A stretch of 64,000 nucleotides of DNA from contig NZ_JAHKRM010000027.1 in assembly GCF_019396345.1 (NCBI RefSeq), forward strand, positions 62,001-126,000, in the 5' to 3' direction. Position numbers and translations under genes: made by a program. Positions 23,935 through 35,000 of this stretch are shown in pieces. The notes beneath the pieces are model-generated. The model was not told the origin of the DNA. It ran no database searches and saw only the letters and a program-made list of their open reading frames with translations. The first letter of the stretch is position 1, and each line of letters opens with the position of its first letter. Origin of the DNA: Nonomuraea guangzhouensis (GTDB taxonomy: Bacteria; Actinomycetota; Actinomycetes; Streptosporangiales; Streptosporangiaceae).

Positions 23935-24669
23935 TCACGCGGTGGCGAGGCGGGCCCGGACCACCAGGTCGTGCATGGCGTCCCTGACCGTGGCGGCTTC
24001 CGGCAGCGGTGAGGAGTCCCTGGCCGCCTCCAGCGAGGCGGTCAGGGAAGCCACGTCGGCCGCCGCGTTGATCGCGGGCGCGCGGCCGTGTTCGGCGTCC
24101 CGCTTGGCGGCCACCAGGTCAGGCACGTACGCCGGGACGTACCCGAACAGGTGCGTCAGATCGGCGTCCAGCTCCCCGGTGCGCATCAGGTGGATACCGG
24201 TGGCCAGGACCCGGAAGGTGTAGAGCAGCGGCTTGAGCTCCCCGTTCTTCTCGAACAGCCGCCACTGCGTACGCGCGAACCCCAGATAGTGATGGGCGTG
24301 GTGCCGCGTCAGGCAGCCGGGCGCCAGCGCCGTCAGCTCCTCGTGCAGCGGGGAGGAGGACACGACCAAGGGAGAGAGGAGTTGCTCCAGGACGTAGCCG
24401 TTGCGGTTCAGCAGCAGCCCGCAGAACTTGGCCAGGTCATGCGTGACCAGGTCCACCTCGACGCCGTCGCGCGTCCAGGTCCGGTCGAGGGTCGCCGGGC
24501 CGGTACGCAGGCCGACGATCTCACGCAGCGGCAGCACGTGCACGCCCCGCAGGTCCACGTCCGAGTCGGCCGAGGGGAAGCCGTACAGGTGCGCGCCGCT
24601 CACCGTGGCGAACACCAGCGGGTACGGCTGCTCGCCGGGGATCTCCGGCAGCCAGGCAGGCAGGTTCAC
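23935..24669 (-). CDS. Nucleotidyltransferase (COG3541/YcgL-like), third gene of RING-TerD operon
   Basis: 244-residue protein of the DNA polymerase-beta-like nucleotidyltransferase superfamily. The active-site signature is VSGAHLYGFPSADSDVDLRGVHV, i.e. G-S/G-x-x-Y-G-x-x-x-x-D-S-D-x-D; only residues up to SDVDLRG are needed to place the two metal Asp, and a third Asp is in VEVDLVTHDLAKFCGLLL. The rest is helical (HHAHHYLGFARTQWRLFEK). Start GTG at 24669 overlaps the upstream paralogue's stop as GTGA. With its paralogue and the RING-TerD protein it forms an overlapped operon; the target of nucleotidyl transfer is unknown. Confidence 0.85.
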   Translation of the reverse strand: MNLPAWLPEIPGEQPYPLVFATVSGAHLYGFPSADSDVDLRGVHVLPLREIVGLRTGPATLDRTWTRDGVEVDLVTHDLAKFCGLLLNRNGYVLEQLLSPLVVSSSPLHEELTALAPGCLTRHHAHHYLGFARTQWRLFEKNGELKPLLYTFRVLATGIHLMRTGELDADLTHLFGYVPAYVPDLVAAKRDAEHGRAPAINAAADVASLTASLEAARDSSPLPEAATVRDAMHDLVVRARLATA

Positions 24670-25307
24670 TGTAGGTGGGCCCTCCGTACGGCCGTGAGAT
24701 ACGTTTCGACGGACTCCCGGTCCGGCGCCTCCGGCAGGACGCTCGGCGCCTCGGCCAGGTCGGTGGTCAGCTCGGCCCGCCAGGCGGCCACCTCGGCCCA
24801 CGCCACCTCGCCCCGCTTGATCGCCAGCAGCCGGTCGCGGTAGGCGCCCATCTGGACCAGGGGCTCGCCGTGGCGTACCAGATGCAGGCCGCTCAGCAGC
24901 AGCCTGATCATGTGCATCGCCTGCTTCCACTTCGGCGCGGCCGGGTCCAGGCGGCGGAACTGGGCGTCGGCGTAACCGCTGAACGTCTCGTGCGCCCGCC
25001 GCGACAGGAACGCCTCGCGCAGGCCGCGCAGCCGCTCGCCCTCCGGCGTGAGCACCTCCGTGAGGGGTGACCACAGGCACTCCAGGACCGTGGGGTTCGC
25101 GTCGAGGGCGAGGCCGCAGAACCGCTCGACCTCCCACGAGAACTGCTCAGGCAGCGGCCCGTCGCGGTGCGTCACCGGCTTGGTCAGCCGCCAGAACTCC
25201 TCCGTCGGCGCCACGAACACGCCGCGCCGGTCGGTGTCGGAGTCGCCGGTATCCAGACCGTAGGCCCGCGACCCCACCACCACCGAAAGGATCAGATCAT
25301 CGCTCAC
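24666..25307 (-). CDS. Nucleotidyltransferase (COG3541/YcgL-like), second gene of RING-TerD operon
   Basis: 213-residue paralogue of the next gene. VVGSRAYGLDTGDSDTDRRG is the nucleotidyltransferase active site with both metal Asp, followed by SWEVERFCGLALDANPTVLE, where the paralogue has VDLVTHDLAKFCGLLLNRNG; note that the third carboxylate position is Glu here rather than Asp. Later helices (AKWKQAMHMIRLLLSGLHLV-like region) match the paralogue. Start GTG at 25307 overlaps the RING-TerD stop as GTGA. Two diverged copies in one operon suggest a heterodimer or two target specificities. Confidence 0.85.
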   Translation of the reverse strand: MSDDLILSVVVGSRAYGLDTGDSDTDRRGVFVAPTEEFWRLTKPVTHRDGPLPEQFSWEVERFCGLALDANPTVLECLWSPLTEVLTPEGERLRGLREAFLSRRAHETFSGYADAQFRRLDPAAPKWKQAMHMIRLLLSGLHLVRHGEPLVQMGAYRDRLLAIKRGEVAWAEVAAWRAELTTDLAEAPSVLPEAPDRESVETYLTAVRRAHLQ

Positions 25308-27937
25308 GCGGACACTTTCCCAGGATCGGGCGACAGTTCGCTCAGCAGGTCGGCCGCTCCGAGCGGACGCACGTCGCCGAGGCCGTCCGGGTGCAGCGCG
25401 TACGTCGGACAGCCGCTGGGGAGGGGCACGTCGCCGTGGATGAGCATGGCCAGCTCCACCTCGTCGAACGACGCGGGTGCCGCGGGGGCGTCCGCGCGGG
25501 CGATCAGGCGGGCGGCGAACGCGGCCGCGTCCTCGCCGGGGCGCCGCTCGTAGCGGACCAGCGAGCCGTCGCGGCGCCGCACCAGCACCTCGGCCGCCCG
25601 CGCGGCGGCGTGCCAGCAGCCCACCTCCCACAGCGTCACCCGGTGCGTGAACGCCTGCTCCAGCGCCGCGCCCAGCAGGCCCAGCTCGTCGCTGCTGCCG
25701 TCCACGCTGTGCCCGTAACCGACGGCGGACAAGTTGAGGTCCGCCCACCGCATCGTCCGCGTCCACAGGTCGGCCACCAGCGGGACCAGGATCTTGGCCT
25801 GCCCCATCAGGTCGAAGCGCTGCCGCACGGCCAGCGGGTCGAACAGCCCCTCCGGCTGCTCCATGAACCCGGCGAACCCGCGTACCAGCTCCTCGAACGG
25901 CACGTCGTTGTAGCTGAACACGACCGGCACCAGGTAGCGGCCGCGCAACGCCCGTACGTGCACGTCGATGAACTCCGACGCCCCCAGCGGCTCGGGCGCC
26001 GACGTCAGGTCGCCGGAGTGCGTGACGGCCTTGCCCAGCGTCAGGTTCGTGTAGTCGCACAACCCGACGAACTCCCAGCGCTCGTCGAAGACCGCCACCG
26101 ACAGGTCGAGGTCCACCCTGGCGTCCTTCGGCTCGGCCCAGTGGAGGAAGAACCGGAGCCGGTCGCCGCCGGGGATGGGCTGGGTGCTGCCGCGCGGCAG
26201 CCGTACCAGTGCCTTGACCGCCGTCCGCTCGGACGTCGGCGCGATCAGGTCGGCCAGCCCCTCGTCCAGCAGCACCCGGCGCAGCGCGGGCAGCTCGCCG
26301 GTGCGGCGCAGCAGTTCGGCGGCCAGCGTCCGCTCGGCCGTCAGCACGACCTCGTCCGGCAGCGGCGGCCGGTCGTCGGGCCGGGTGTGGAAGCGCGCCG
26401 TGCCACCGCGCGGCAGGAACAACCGCAGCCCGCCTGGCGGCGTGCGCAGCTGCCCCAGCGTGGCGATCAGCACCCCGGGCGCGACCTGCGCCGCCACCCG
26501 CGCCAACCCGCCCGCCTCGATCGGATCGCCACCGGGCACCACGGACTCCCGCAGGCCCGGGTCGGCGGGGGCCATGGTCTCCGTCAGGCCCGGGTCGGCG
26601 GGGAGCATGGTCTCCAGCAAGTCCGGGGAGAGGCGGAGCAGGTGCGACAGCCGCCGCATCAGCTCGCCGGGCCGGTGGGCCAGCAGGTCGGCCGCGTCGG
26701 AGTGGCGGCCGTCGGCCAGGGCCGTCTCCACGCGGCCGGCGAACGACGTCGCCCGCACCCGCCCGTCACACACCCGCAGCCCCGGCCGACGCGCGGCCCG
26801 CTCCAGCAGGGTCCGGCCGAACGCCGTCTCCGGGTCGAGCCGGGTGCCGCGCAGCGCGGCGAACGCCAGCGCGGCGTCCGGGTAGCGGGCGTGGTGCTCG
26901 TGCGGGTGCAGCACCTCGGCCATGCGCTTCCACTGCTCGCCGTACCGGAACAGGTCCTCGATCGCGTACGGCATCGCGTCCAGGCACGACAGCAGGATCC
27001 GGCGGACGGCGCGCGGCAGCGACACGCGGCGCCGCGGACGGATCCGCAGCCCGGGGTCGGCGTCCATCAGCACGTACAGCAGGCGCAGCACGTCCGTGGC
27101 CGTCTCCAGATGGCTCCGCAGCAGCTCGGGGGCGCCGCGACGGAGGGCCACGGCGAGCACGACGGCCCGCGTCTCCTTGACCGGGATGGTCTCCGGCAGC
27201 CACCCGCCCGACGCCGGCCAGAACTCCTCCAGCAGCGCCTCCAGGTCGGCCCGGTCCTCCGGCGGCAGGGGAGTGCGGCGGTTCATCAGGTCCACGGCCA
27301 GGTCACGGCAGCTCGCGGCGGGATCGTCAGCGAGACGCAGCAGACCGGTCGCCGTGACGGCGTCGCGATCGACGATCGCCGGCCCCTCCGACGGGAGCAG
27401 GAACGGGTCGTCCAGGTCGATGCGGCGGTGGCAGATGGGGCAGGCGCTGAAGTCGGCCCCGTCCCAGCACGAACGGCACACCAGGTGCGCGCACGGCGAC
27501 ACGGCGTGGACGCTGCCGACCTTCCCGCACAGGACGCACGGCCGGTGCGGCTCCTGCAGCAGCAGGGAGAACACCCGCCGCACGAAGAAGTCACGGGTGT
27601 CGGCGGGCACGGTGTCCGGAAATTTCCGGAAAAGGGGTACGTGCGTGACGGCCGCGCCCACCTCGGACCGCAGGAGGTGCAGCAGCCGCCGCCCGGCCCG
27701 CGTCAGCTCCGCCATGGACAGCGCTGCCAGCGCCCGATACAGGTCCGCCGACAGCAGGAAGCCGAGCTGCAGCAGCTCGAACTCCAGCGCCGCCACCCCG
27801 GACGGCACGTCGGCCCGCCTCATGGTCAGGCGCTTGGGCAGCTTGCCGACGGGTTCGGGCGTGCGCGGATCGGCGGCCAGCAGCGCGGGCGCGACCAGCC
27901 GCGTACGGCGGAGCAGGATCTCACCGGAACCGTTCAT
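25304..27937 (-). CDS. RING-finger protein with C-terminal TerD-like domain (MXAN_6230/SCO0854-type)
   Basis: 877 residues from the ATG at 27937, preceded by GGGGG at 8 bases; the longer frame to 28063 is not convincing. Residues 134-169 are a textbook RING-HC finger: CVLC, 11 residues, CAHLVCRSC, 8 residues, CPIC (C3HC4). Residues ~180-570 are helical, with a short repeat ETMLPADPGL/ETMAPADPGL at 442-462. Residues ~577-735 resemble TerD stress proteins (VDLDLSVAVFDERWEF, VGLCDYTNL, THSGDLTSAPEPLG, FIDVHVRAL), which bind calcium through Asp-rich loops. RING fingers are ubiquitin-ligase modules in eukaryotes; in bacteria the partner is unknown. First gene of a three-gene overlapped operon. Confidence 0.85.
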   Translation of the reverse strand: MNGSGEILLRRTRLVAPALLAADPRTPEPVGKLPKRLTMRRADVPSGVAALEFELLQLGFLLSADLYRALAALSMAELTRAGRRLLHLLRSEVGAAVTHVPLFRKFPDTVPADTRDFFVRRVFSLLLQEPHRPCVLCGKVGSVHAVSPCAHLVCRSCWDGADFSACPICHRRIDLDDPFLLPSEGPAIVDRDAVTATGLLRLADDPAASCRDLAVDLMNRRTPLPPEDRADLEALLEEFWPASGGWLPETIPVKETRAVVLAVALRRGAPELLRSHLETATDVLRLLYVLMDADPGLRIRPRRRVSLPRAVRRILLSCLDAMPYAIEDLFRYGEQWKRMAEVLHPHEHHARYPDAALAFAALRGTRLDPETAFGRTLLERAARRPGLRVCDGRVRATSFAGRVETALADGRHSDAADLLAHRPGELMRRLSHLLRLSPDLLETMLPADPGLTETMAPADPGLRESVVPGGDPIEAGGLARVAAQVAPGVLIATLGQLRTPPGGLRLFLPRGGTARFHTRPDDRPPLPDEVVLTAERTLAAELLRRTGELPALRRVLLDEGLADLIAPTSERTAVKALVRLPRGSTQPIPGGDRLRFFLHWAEPKDARVDLDLSVAVFDERWEFVGLCDYTNLTLGKAVTHSGDLTSAPEPLGASEFIDVHVRALRGRYLVPVVFSYNDVPFEELVRGFAGFMEQPEGLFDPLAVRQRFDLMGQAKILVPLVADLWTRTMRWADLNLSAVGYGHSVDGSSDELGLLGAALEQAFTHRVTLWEVGCWHAAARAAEVLVRRRDGSLVRYERRPGEDAAAFAARLIARADAPAAPASFDEVELAMLIHGDVPLPSGCPTYALHPDGLGDVRPLGAADLLSELSPDPGKVSA

Positions 27938-27961
27938 CAAGCCAACCCCCAGAAACTGATG

Positions 27962-27992
27962 AGAGGTCGCGCGGTGACACCGCGCGACCTCT
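27962..27992. other. 31-base perfect palindrome in the RING-TerD leader
   Basis: Fifteen bases on each side of a central A at 27977 pair perfectly: AGAGGTCGCGCGGTG on the left and its exact complement on the right. It lies 24 bases upstream of the RING-TerD start codon, between promoter region and ribosome-binding site. As RNA it is a very stable hairpin; as DNA it is a dyad large enough for a dimeric or tetrameric regulator. Only TTT follows on the plus side, so a terminator is unlikely. Confidence 0.8.
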
Positions 27993-28196
27993 TTGAGGTG
28001 GAGAGCAGGCACGCTAGAGATCTTTTTTAAGAAGAGGAGAAGGAAGCACACCCAAAGAGCCACCCTGGTGAATCACCGTACCGGGATGAATCAAGAAATG
28101 TCCCCCGATTTCCCGGTCCAGTAGGGCCCGGCATGCGCGAGAGCCGCTGCGATGGATAGGGTCTCCGGATCTGACCAGGAGAGAAAGGGCCGACCG

Positions 28197-30077
<1,881 letters not shown>

Positions 30078-30122
30078 TCGATGGGCTTGCGCCTGGGGGT
30101 GAGGCGCTGATCTGATCGGAAT

Positions 30123-31979
30123 ATGAGTGCTTATGATGCGGTCTACCAGCGCAGCATCGTGGAGCCCGAGGCGTTCTGGGGGGAGGCCGCCCAGGGCGTC
30201 GAGTGGGATGTGGCCCCTGCGACCGTGTTCGACGACGGGCGCTGGTTCGTCGACGGGCGGCTGAACACCTGTCACAACGCCGTCGATCGGCACGTGGCCA
30301 CCGGGCGGGGTGAGCAGACCGCGTTGATCTACGACAGCCCGGTGACCGGGGTCGTGCGGCGCTACAGCTACGCCGAGCTGCTCGAGTCCGTGGCCCGGAC
30401 CGCCGGGATGCTGTGCGATCTCGGCGTGGTCGCCGGGGACACCGTGGTGATCTACATGCCGATGGTGCCCGAGGCGGTGATCGGGATGCTGGCCTGCGCC
30501 CGGCTCGGCGCCGTGCACTCCGTGGTGTTCGGCGGGTTCGCCGCCAACGAGCTGGCCGTACGGATCGATCACGCCAGGCCCAAGGTGGTGCTCTCCGCCT
30601 CCTGCGGGATCGAGCCGACCCGGATCGTGCCGTACAAGCCGCTGCTCGACGCCGCCCTCGAGCAGGCCGGGCACCGGCCGGCGCGCTGCGTGATCCTTCA
30701 GCGGCCCGAGGCGCCCGCCGACCTCGTCGAGGGGCGGGATCTGGACTGGGCCGAGGCCGTGCGCGACGCGGCGCCGGCCGGGTGCGTGAGCGTGGCCGCC
30801 ACCGATCCGCTCTACATCCTCTACACCTCCGGCACCACCGGCGTGCCCAAGGGGGTCGTGCGGGACAACGGCGGGCATGCCGTCGCGCTGCACTGGAGCA
30901 TGTCCCACGTCTATGGCGCGGCGCCCGGCGAGGTCTACTGGGCGGCCTCCGACGTGGGGTGGGTGGTCGGCCACTCCTACATCGTCTACGCGCCGCTGCT
31001 GGCCGGGTGCACGACCGTGCTGTACGAGGGGAAGCCGGTCGGGACACCCGATCCGGGGGCGTTCTGGCGGGTCGTGGCCACGCACGGGGTACGGACGCTG
31101 TTCACCGCGCCGACCGCCCTCCGAGCCATCAAAAAAGACGACCCATCCGGAAATTTCGCGCAAAAATGGGATTTGTCGGGACTGCGGTACCTGTTCATGG
31201 CCGGGGAGCGGCTCGACCCCGACACCTACCACTGGGCGTCCGACCTGCTCGGGATCCCGGTCATCGACCACTGGTGGCAGACCGAGACCGGCTGGCCGAT
31301 CGCGGCCAACTGCGTCGGCATCGAGCCGCTGCCGATCAAGCCGGGCTCGCCGACCAGGCCCGTACCCGGATGGGACGTGCGCGTGCTGGACCCGGCGGGC
31401 GAGGAGTGCCCGCCCGGCGTGGAGGGCGCGGTGGCGATCAGGCTGCCCCTGCCGCCCGGCGCGCTGCCGACGCTCTATCGCGACGACGCCCGCTTCGCCG
31501 AGTCGTACCTGTCGCGCTATCCCGGCCACTACCTGACCGGCGACGGCGGCTTCCTCGACGATGACGGCTACCTGTTCGTCATGGGGCGCATCGACGACGT
31601 CATCAACGTCGCCGGCCACCGGCTGTCCACGGGCGCGATGGAGGAGGTCATCGCGGCCCACCCGGACGTGGCCGAGTGCGCGGTGATCGGCGTCGACGAC
31701 GAGCTGAAGGGCCAGCTCCCGCTCGGCTTCGTGGTGCTCAAGGCAGGCGCCGACCGTGACCCCGCCGACGTCGAGCGCGAGCTGTCGGCCATGGTCCGCG
31801 ACCGCATCGGCCCGGTCGCCGCCTTCCGCCGCGCCGTGGTCGTGGGCCGCCTGCCCAAGACCCGGTCCGGCAAGATCCTGCGCGCCACCATGCGGGACAT
31901 CGCGGCCGGACGCGACTACCGTGCGCCTTCCACGATCGAGGACCCGGCGGCCCTGACGGAGATCGCCGACGCTCTCTGA
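30123..31979 (+). CDS. prpE: Propionyl-CoA synthetase (acyl-CoA synthetase, PrpE-like)
   Basis: Activates propionate (or acetate) to the acyl-CoA with ATP via an acyl-adenylate. 618 residues, the family length. Phosphate loop YILYTSGTTGVPKGVVRDNG; the VVRDNGGHAVAL extension is a PrpE hallmark compared with acetyl-CoA synthetase. Adenylate site DHWWQTETGWPI, hinge MGRIDDVINVAGHRLSTG and the catalytic, acetylation-prone Lys in RSGKILRATMR are all intact. Codons for AIKKDDPSGNFAQKWDLSG (31123-31179) are unusually AT-rich for this genome. Monocistronic; no methylcitrate genes are near. ATG at 30123. Confidence 0.92.
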   Translation: MSAYDAVYQRSIVEPEAFWGEAAQGVEWDVAPATVFDDGRWFVDGRLNTCHNAVDRHVATGRGEQTALIYDSPVTGVVRRYSYAELLESVARTAGMLCDLGVVAGDTVVIYMPMVPEAVIGMLACARLGAVHSVVFGGFAANELAVRIDHARPKVVLSASCGIEPTRIVPYKPLLDAALEQAGHRPARCVILQRPEAPADLVEGRDLDWAEAVRDAAPAGCVSVAATDPLYILYTSGTTGVPKGVVRDNGGHAVALHWSMSHVYGAAPGEVYWAASDVGWVVGHSYIVYAPLLAGCTTVLYEGKPVGTPDPGAFWRVVATHGVRTLFTAPTALRAIKKDDPSGNFAQKWDLSGLRYLFMAGERLDPDTYHWASDLLGIPVIDHWWQTETGWPIAANCVGIEPLPIKPGSPTRPVPGWDVRVLDPAGEECPPGVEGAVAIRLPLPPGALPTLYRDDARFAESYLSRYPGHYLTGDGGFLDDDGYLFVMGRIDDVINVAGHRLSTGAMEEVIAAHPDVAECAVIGVDDELKGQLPLGFVVLKAGADRDPADVERELSAMVRDRIGPVAAFRRAVVVGRLPKTRSGKILRATMRDIAAGRDYRAPSTIEDPAALTEIADAL

Positions 31980-32056
31980 GCACGATCCGGTTAAACCCTC
32001 CCTGAGGGCGATGGAACGCGACATGATGGGAATTCCCACGCTCTTCGGAGACCGTG

Positions 32057-35000
32057 ATGACGGAGACCCTGAGCTACGCCGACGCGTTGAAGATCCTCGG
32101 CTGCAAGGACAGCAGGCTCGTCAAGGTGGTCGACTTCGCCGCGACCGCCGCCCTGACCGGATGGGCGCTGGCCGGCGGCGCCGACCTGGCGCTGGGCCTG
32201 CGCGATCTGCAGGAAGACGCCGTCCGCTACGGCAACGACGTGGTGCGGCGCGTGCCCGAGTGGCGCAGCGGCGCCGGCCGGTTCGCCCGAACCCAGCGGC
32301 TGGCCGCCGTCCACGCCGTGGTGATCGTCTCGGCCTATTTCGAGGCGCTCGGCCAGGCCGGTCTGCCGTTCGGGCTGGACCGGCTCGACCGGGACCGCGC
32401 GGGCGGCGGCACCCGCGCGGCGGCGTTCGCCGAACTGGTGGCGAAGTTACTCACCGAGCCGCTGCCCAGGCCGGAGCCGCACCGCCCCTACGCCGAGACC
32501 CGCGAGGCCGTCGAACACCACTACCGGCGGATGTCGGAGGCCGTGGCGGTGTACGTGCGGGAGGTGGCGGTGTGGGACGAGCTCTCGGCCGACGAACGCG
32601 TCCGCGTCCCCGTGCTGCTCGTGGAGGGGCCGTCGGCGCACGCCCTGCGGATCTACGACGAGGACTACCGTTCGCTCACCCTCGACAGCCCCGAGTTCCG
32701 GATGTGGAGCCTGGTCACCGAGACGCAGACCTTCGCCCCGGGACTGTCGCGCGTGGCGCGGCTGCTGGCGGAGCTGGCGCCGCCCCGCGTGGGCGACCGG
32801 CCTATGATCCACCTGGTCCGGCTGGCCGCCGCCGCGCTCGACCAGTCGCTCATGGCCGTCGGCAGGGCGCCGGACGACGTCACGCTGCCGCTGCTCGGCG
32901 AGGGGTACATCAGTCCCCGGTGCAAGGTCGCGGAGATGACGGGCGAGTGCGCGCCGGCCGTGAAGAGCTGGTGGAAGAGCCGGCTGGAGCTGGCCGACGC
33001 GGAGGCGTTCCTGGTGGGGCACCTCACCTCGCCGCACGCCACCCAGGCGCCCCTGGTCGTGCTGGGCGAGCCGGGGTCGGGCAAGACCAAGCTGACCGAG
33101 GTGCTCGCGGCCCGGCTGGCCGCCTCGGAGTTCCTGCCGATCAAGGTGGAGCTGCGCGACGTCGCCGCCGAGTCGTCCGTGATCTCGCAGATCGAGCAGG
33201 GCATTTCCCCCGTACTCCCAGAGAAGGTGAAATATCAGGACCTGGTGGAGGCGGCGGACGGGATGCTGCCCGTCGTCATGCTCGACGGATTCGACGAGCT
33301 GCTCCAGGCCGCCGACACCAACCGCTACGACTACCTGGAACAGGTCCAGGAGTTCCAGGACGAGCAGTCCAGGCTCGGCCGGCCCGTCGCGGTGATCGTG
33401 ACCAGCCGGACCGTCGTGGCCGACCGGGTCAGGTTCCCCCAGGGCGTGCTCACGATCGAGCTCCAGCCGTTCGAGAAGGAGCAGGTCCGCCAGTGGCTGG
33501 AGATCTGGGCCGAGACCAACCGCCCCGTCCTGTCCAGGCGCGGCAGGACACCGCTGCCCGCCGACGTCGCGCTGGCCCAGGGCGAACTGGCCAGGCAGCC
33601 GCTGCTCCTGCTGCTGCTGGCCATCCACGACGCCGCCGACAACGCGTTGCAGCGCGACGAGGCGGTCCCCGGCCGCGGCCGGCTCTACGAGTCGCTGATC
33701 AGGGGTGTCGCGGACCGCGAGATCGTCAAGAACCCCGAGGCGCGGGCGCTGCCTGCCGCCCGCCGGCACGGGCTGGTGGACCGGGAGCTGGTACGGCTCG
33801 GGACCGTGGCGCTGTCGATGTTCGTGCGCGGCCGGGCGGTGGTCTCGGAGGCCGCCCTCGACCGGGACCTGCCCGCCCTGTGCGGGGCGCCGGGCGACGA
33901 GCGGCAGGACGAGGGCGGCTGGGCGCGGCGGGCGACCGAGCGGTTCTTCTTCGTGCATGCCGACGACACGGGTCATTACGAGTTCCTGCACGCCACGTTC
34001 GGCGAGTTCCTGGTGGCCTGGCTGGCCGTGTACGCGCTGCGTGACCTGGTCAGGAGGCACGGCCGCGACGAGGATCTGGCCGGCCAGCTGGTGGACGACG
34101 ACCTGCTCTACGCCGTCACGTCGTTCTCCTGCCTGGCCGAGCGGGGGCCGACGGTCGGCTTCGCCATGGAGCTGCTGGGCGCGCTGCCGGCCGAGATCCG
34201 GGCCAGGAGCGTGACGCTGCTCAGCGCGCTGCTGCGCGAGTCGCTCCATGAGCGCCCGCGCCGCTCCTTCCTCGCCTTCCGCCCGGTGCGGCATCCCGTG
34301 CCGCGCCGCCTGGCCGCCTATTCGGCCAACCTCACCCTCCTGGTGGTGGCCGCGTCGGACAAACCGGTCAGCGTCTCGGAGCTGCTCCACGACTCGGGGG
34401 ACTTCGCCCGGTGGAGCTCGTACGCGCATCTGTGGAAGAGCCAGCTCGGCGGGGAGGGCTGGACCGGCCTCATCGGCGCCCTGCCCGCGCGCAGGGTGGT
34501 GGACGGCGGCAGGCGGGACATCCGGCTCGGCGGGAGCGCCGAGTCGTGGGAGTTCGAGGGCGCGGGCTGGTGGTTCGGCCGGGCCAAGCCCGTGGCGCGC
34601 ACCAGGACGCTGGGCCGCTACAGGTCCTACGCCCTGGAGGAACGGCCCTACCTGCTCAACGTCGACGCCGACCTGCTGACCGACTCGCTGCACGCCGACG
34701 ACGAGGCGCACCCGAGCCTGGTCGTCGTGCAGCGGACGTCCGGGCAGGTGGTGAGCTGCACCCGCCTGGTCGAGGAGGTGCTGATGAACCGCCCGTCGAG
34801 CGCCGAGGCGCGCGTCGCGCTCTACGCCGACGCGATCGCCGCGGTCAGCGCCTTCCAGACGCTCAGGAGCCGGCGGCTGCTCGACCTGGTGCTGCGGGCC
34901 CTCACCCTGGAGGGCCCGGCCATGCCCTTCCAGGACCGGGCCGGGATCCTCGGCGGGCTGGCCGCGGACGGCGTCGATCCGGCGCTGTGGCGGCCGGTGC

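Noticed and set aside
27962..27992. Rho-independent terminator
   Set aside because: No gene ends into it, and no adequate T-tract follows on either strand.
25067..28030. Plus-strand open frame of 987 codons opposite the RING-TerD gene
   Set aside because: Gln/Arg/His/Val-rich shadow; the minus strand has a perfect RING finger and TerD motifs.
28060..28196. ydaO-type c-di-AMP riboswitch before the APC permease
   Set aside because: Some GGGATGAATC-like similarity, but no pair of conserved stems could be traced.
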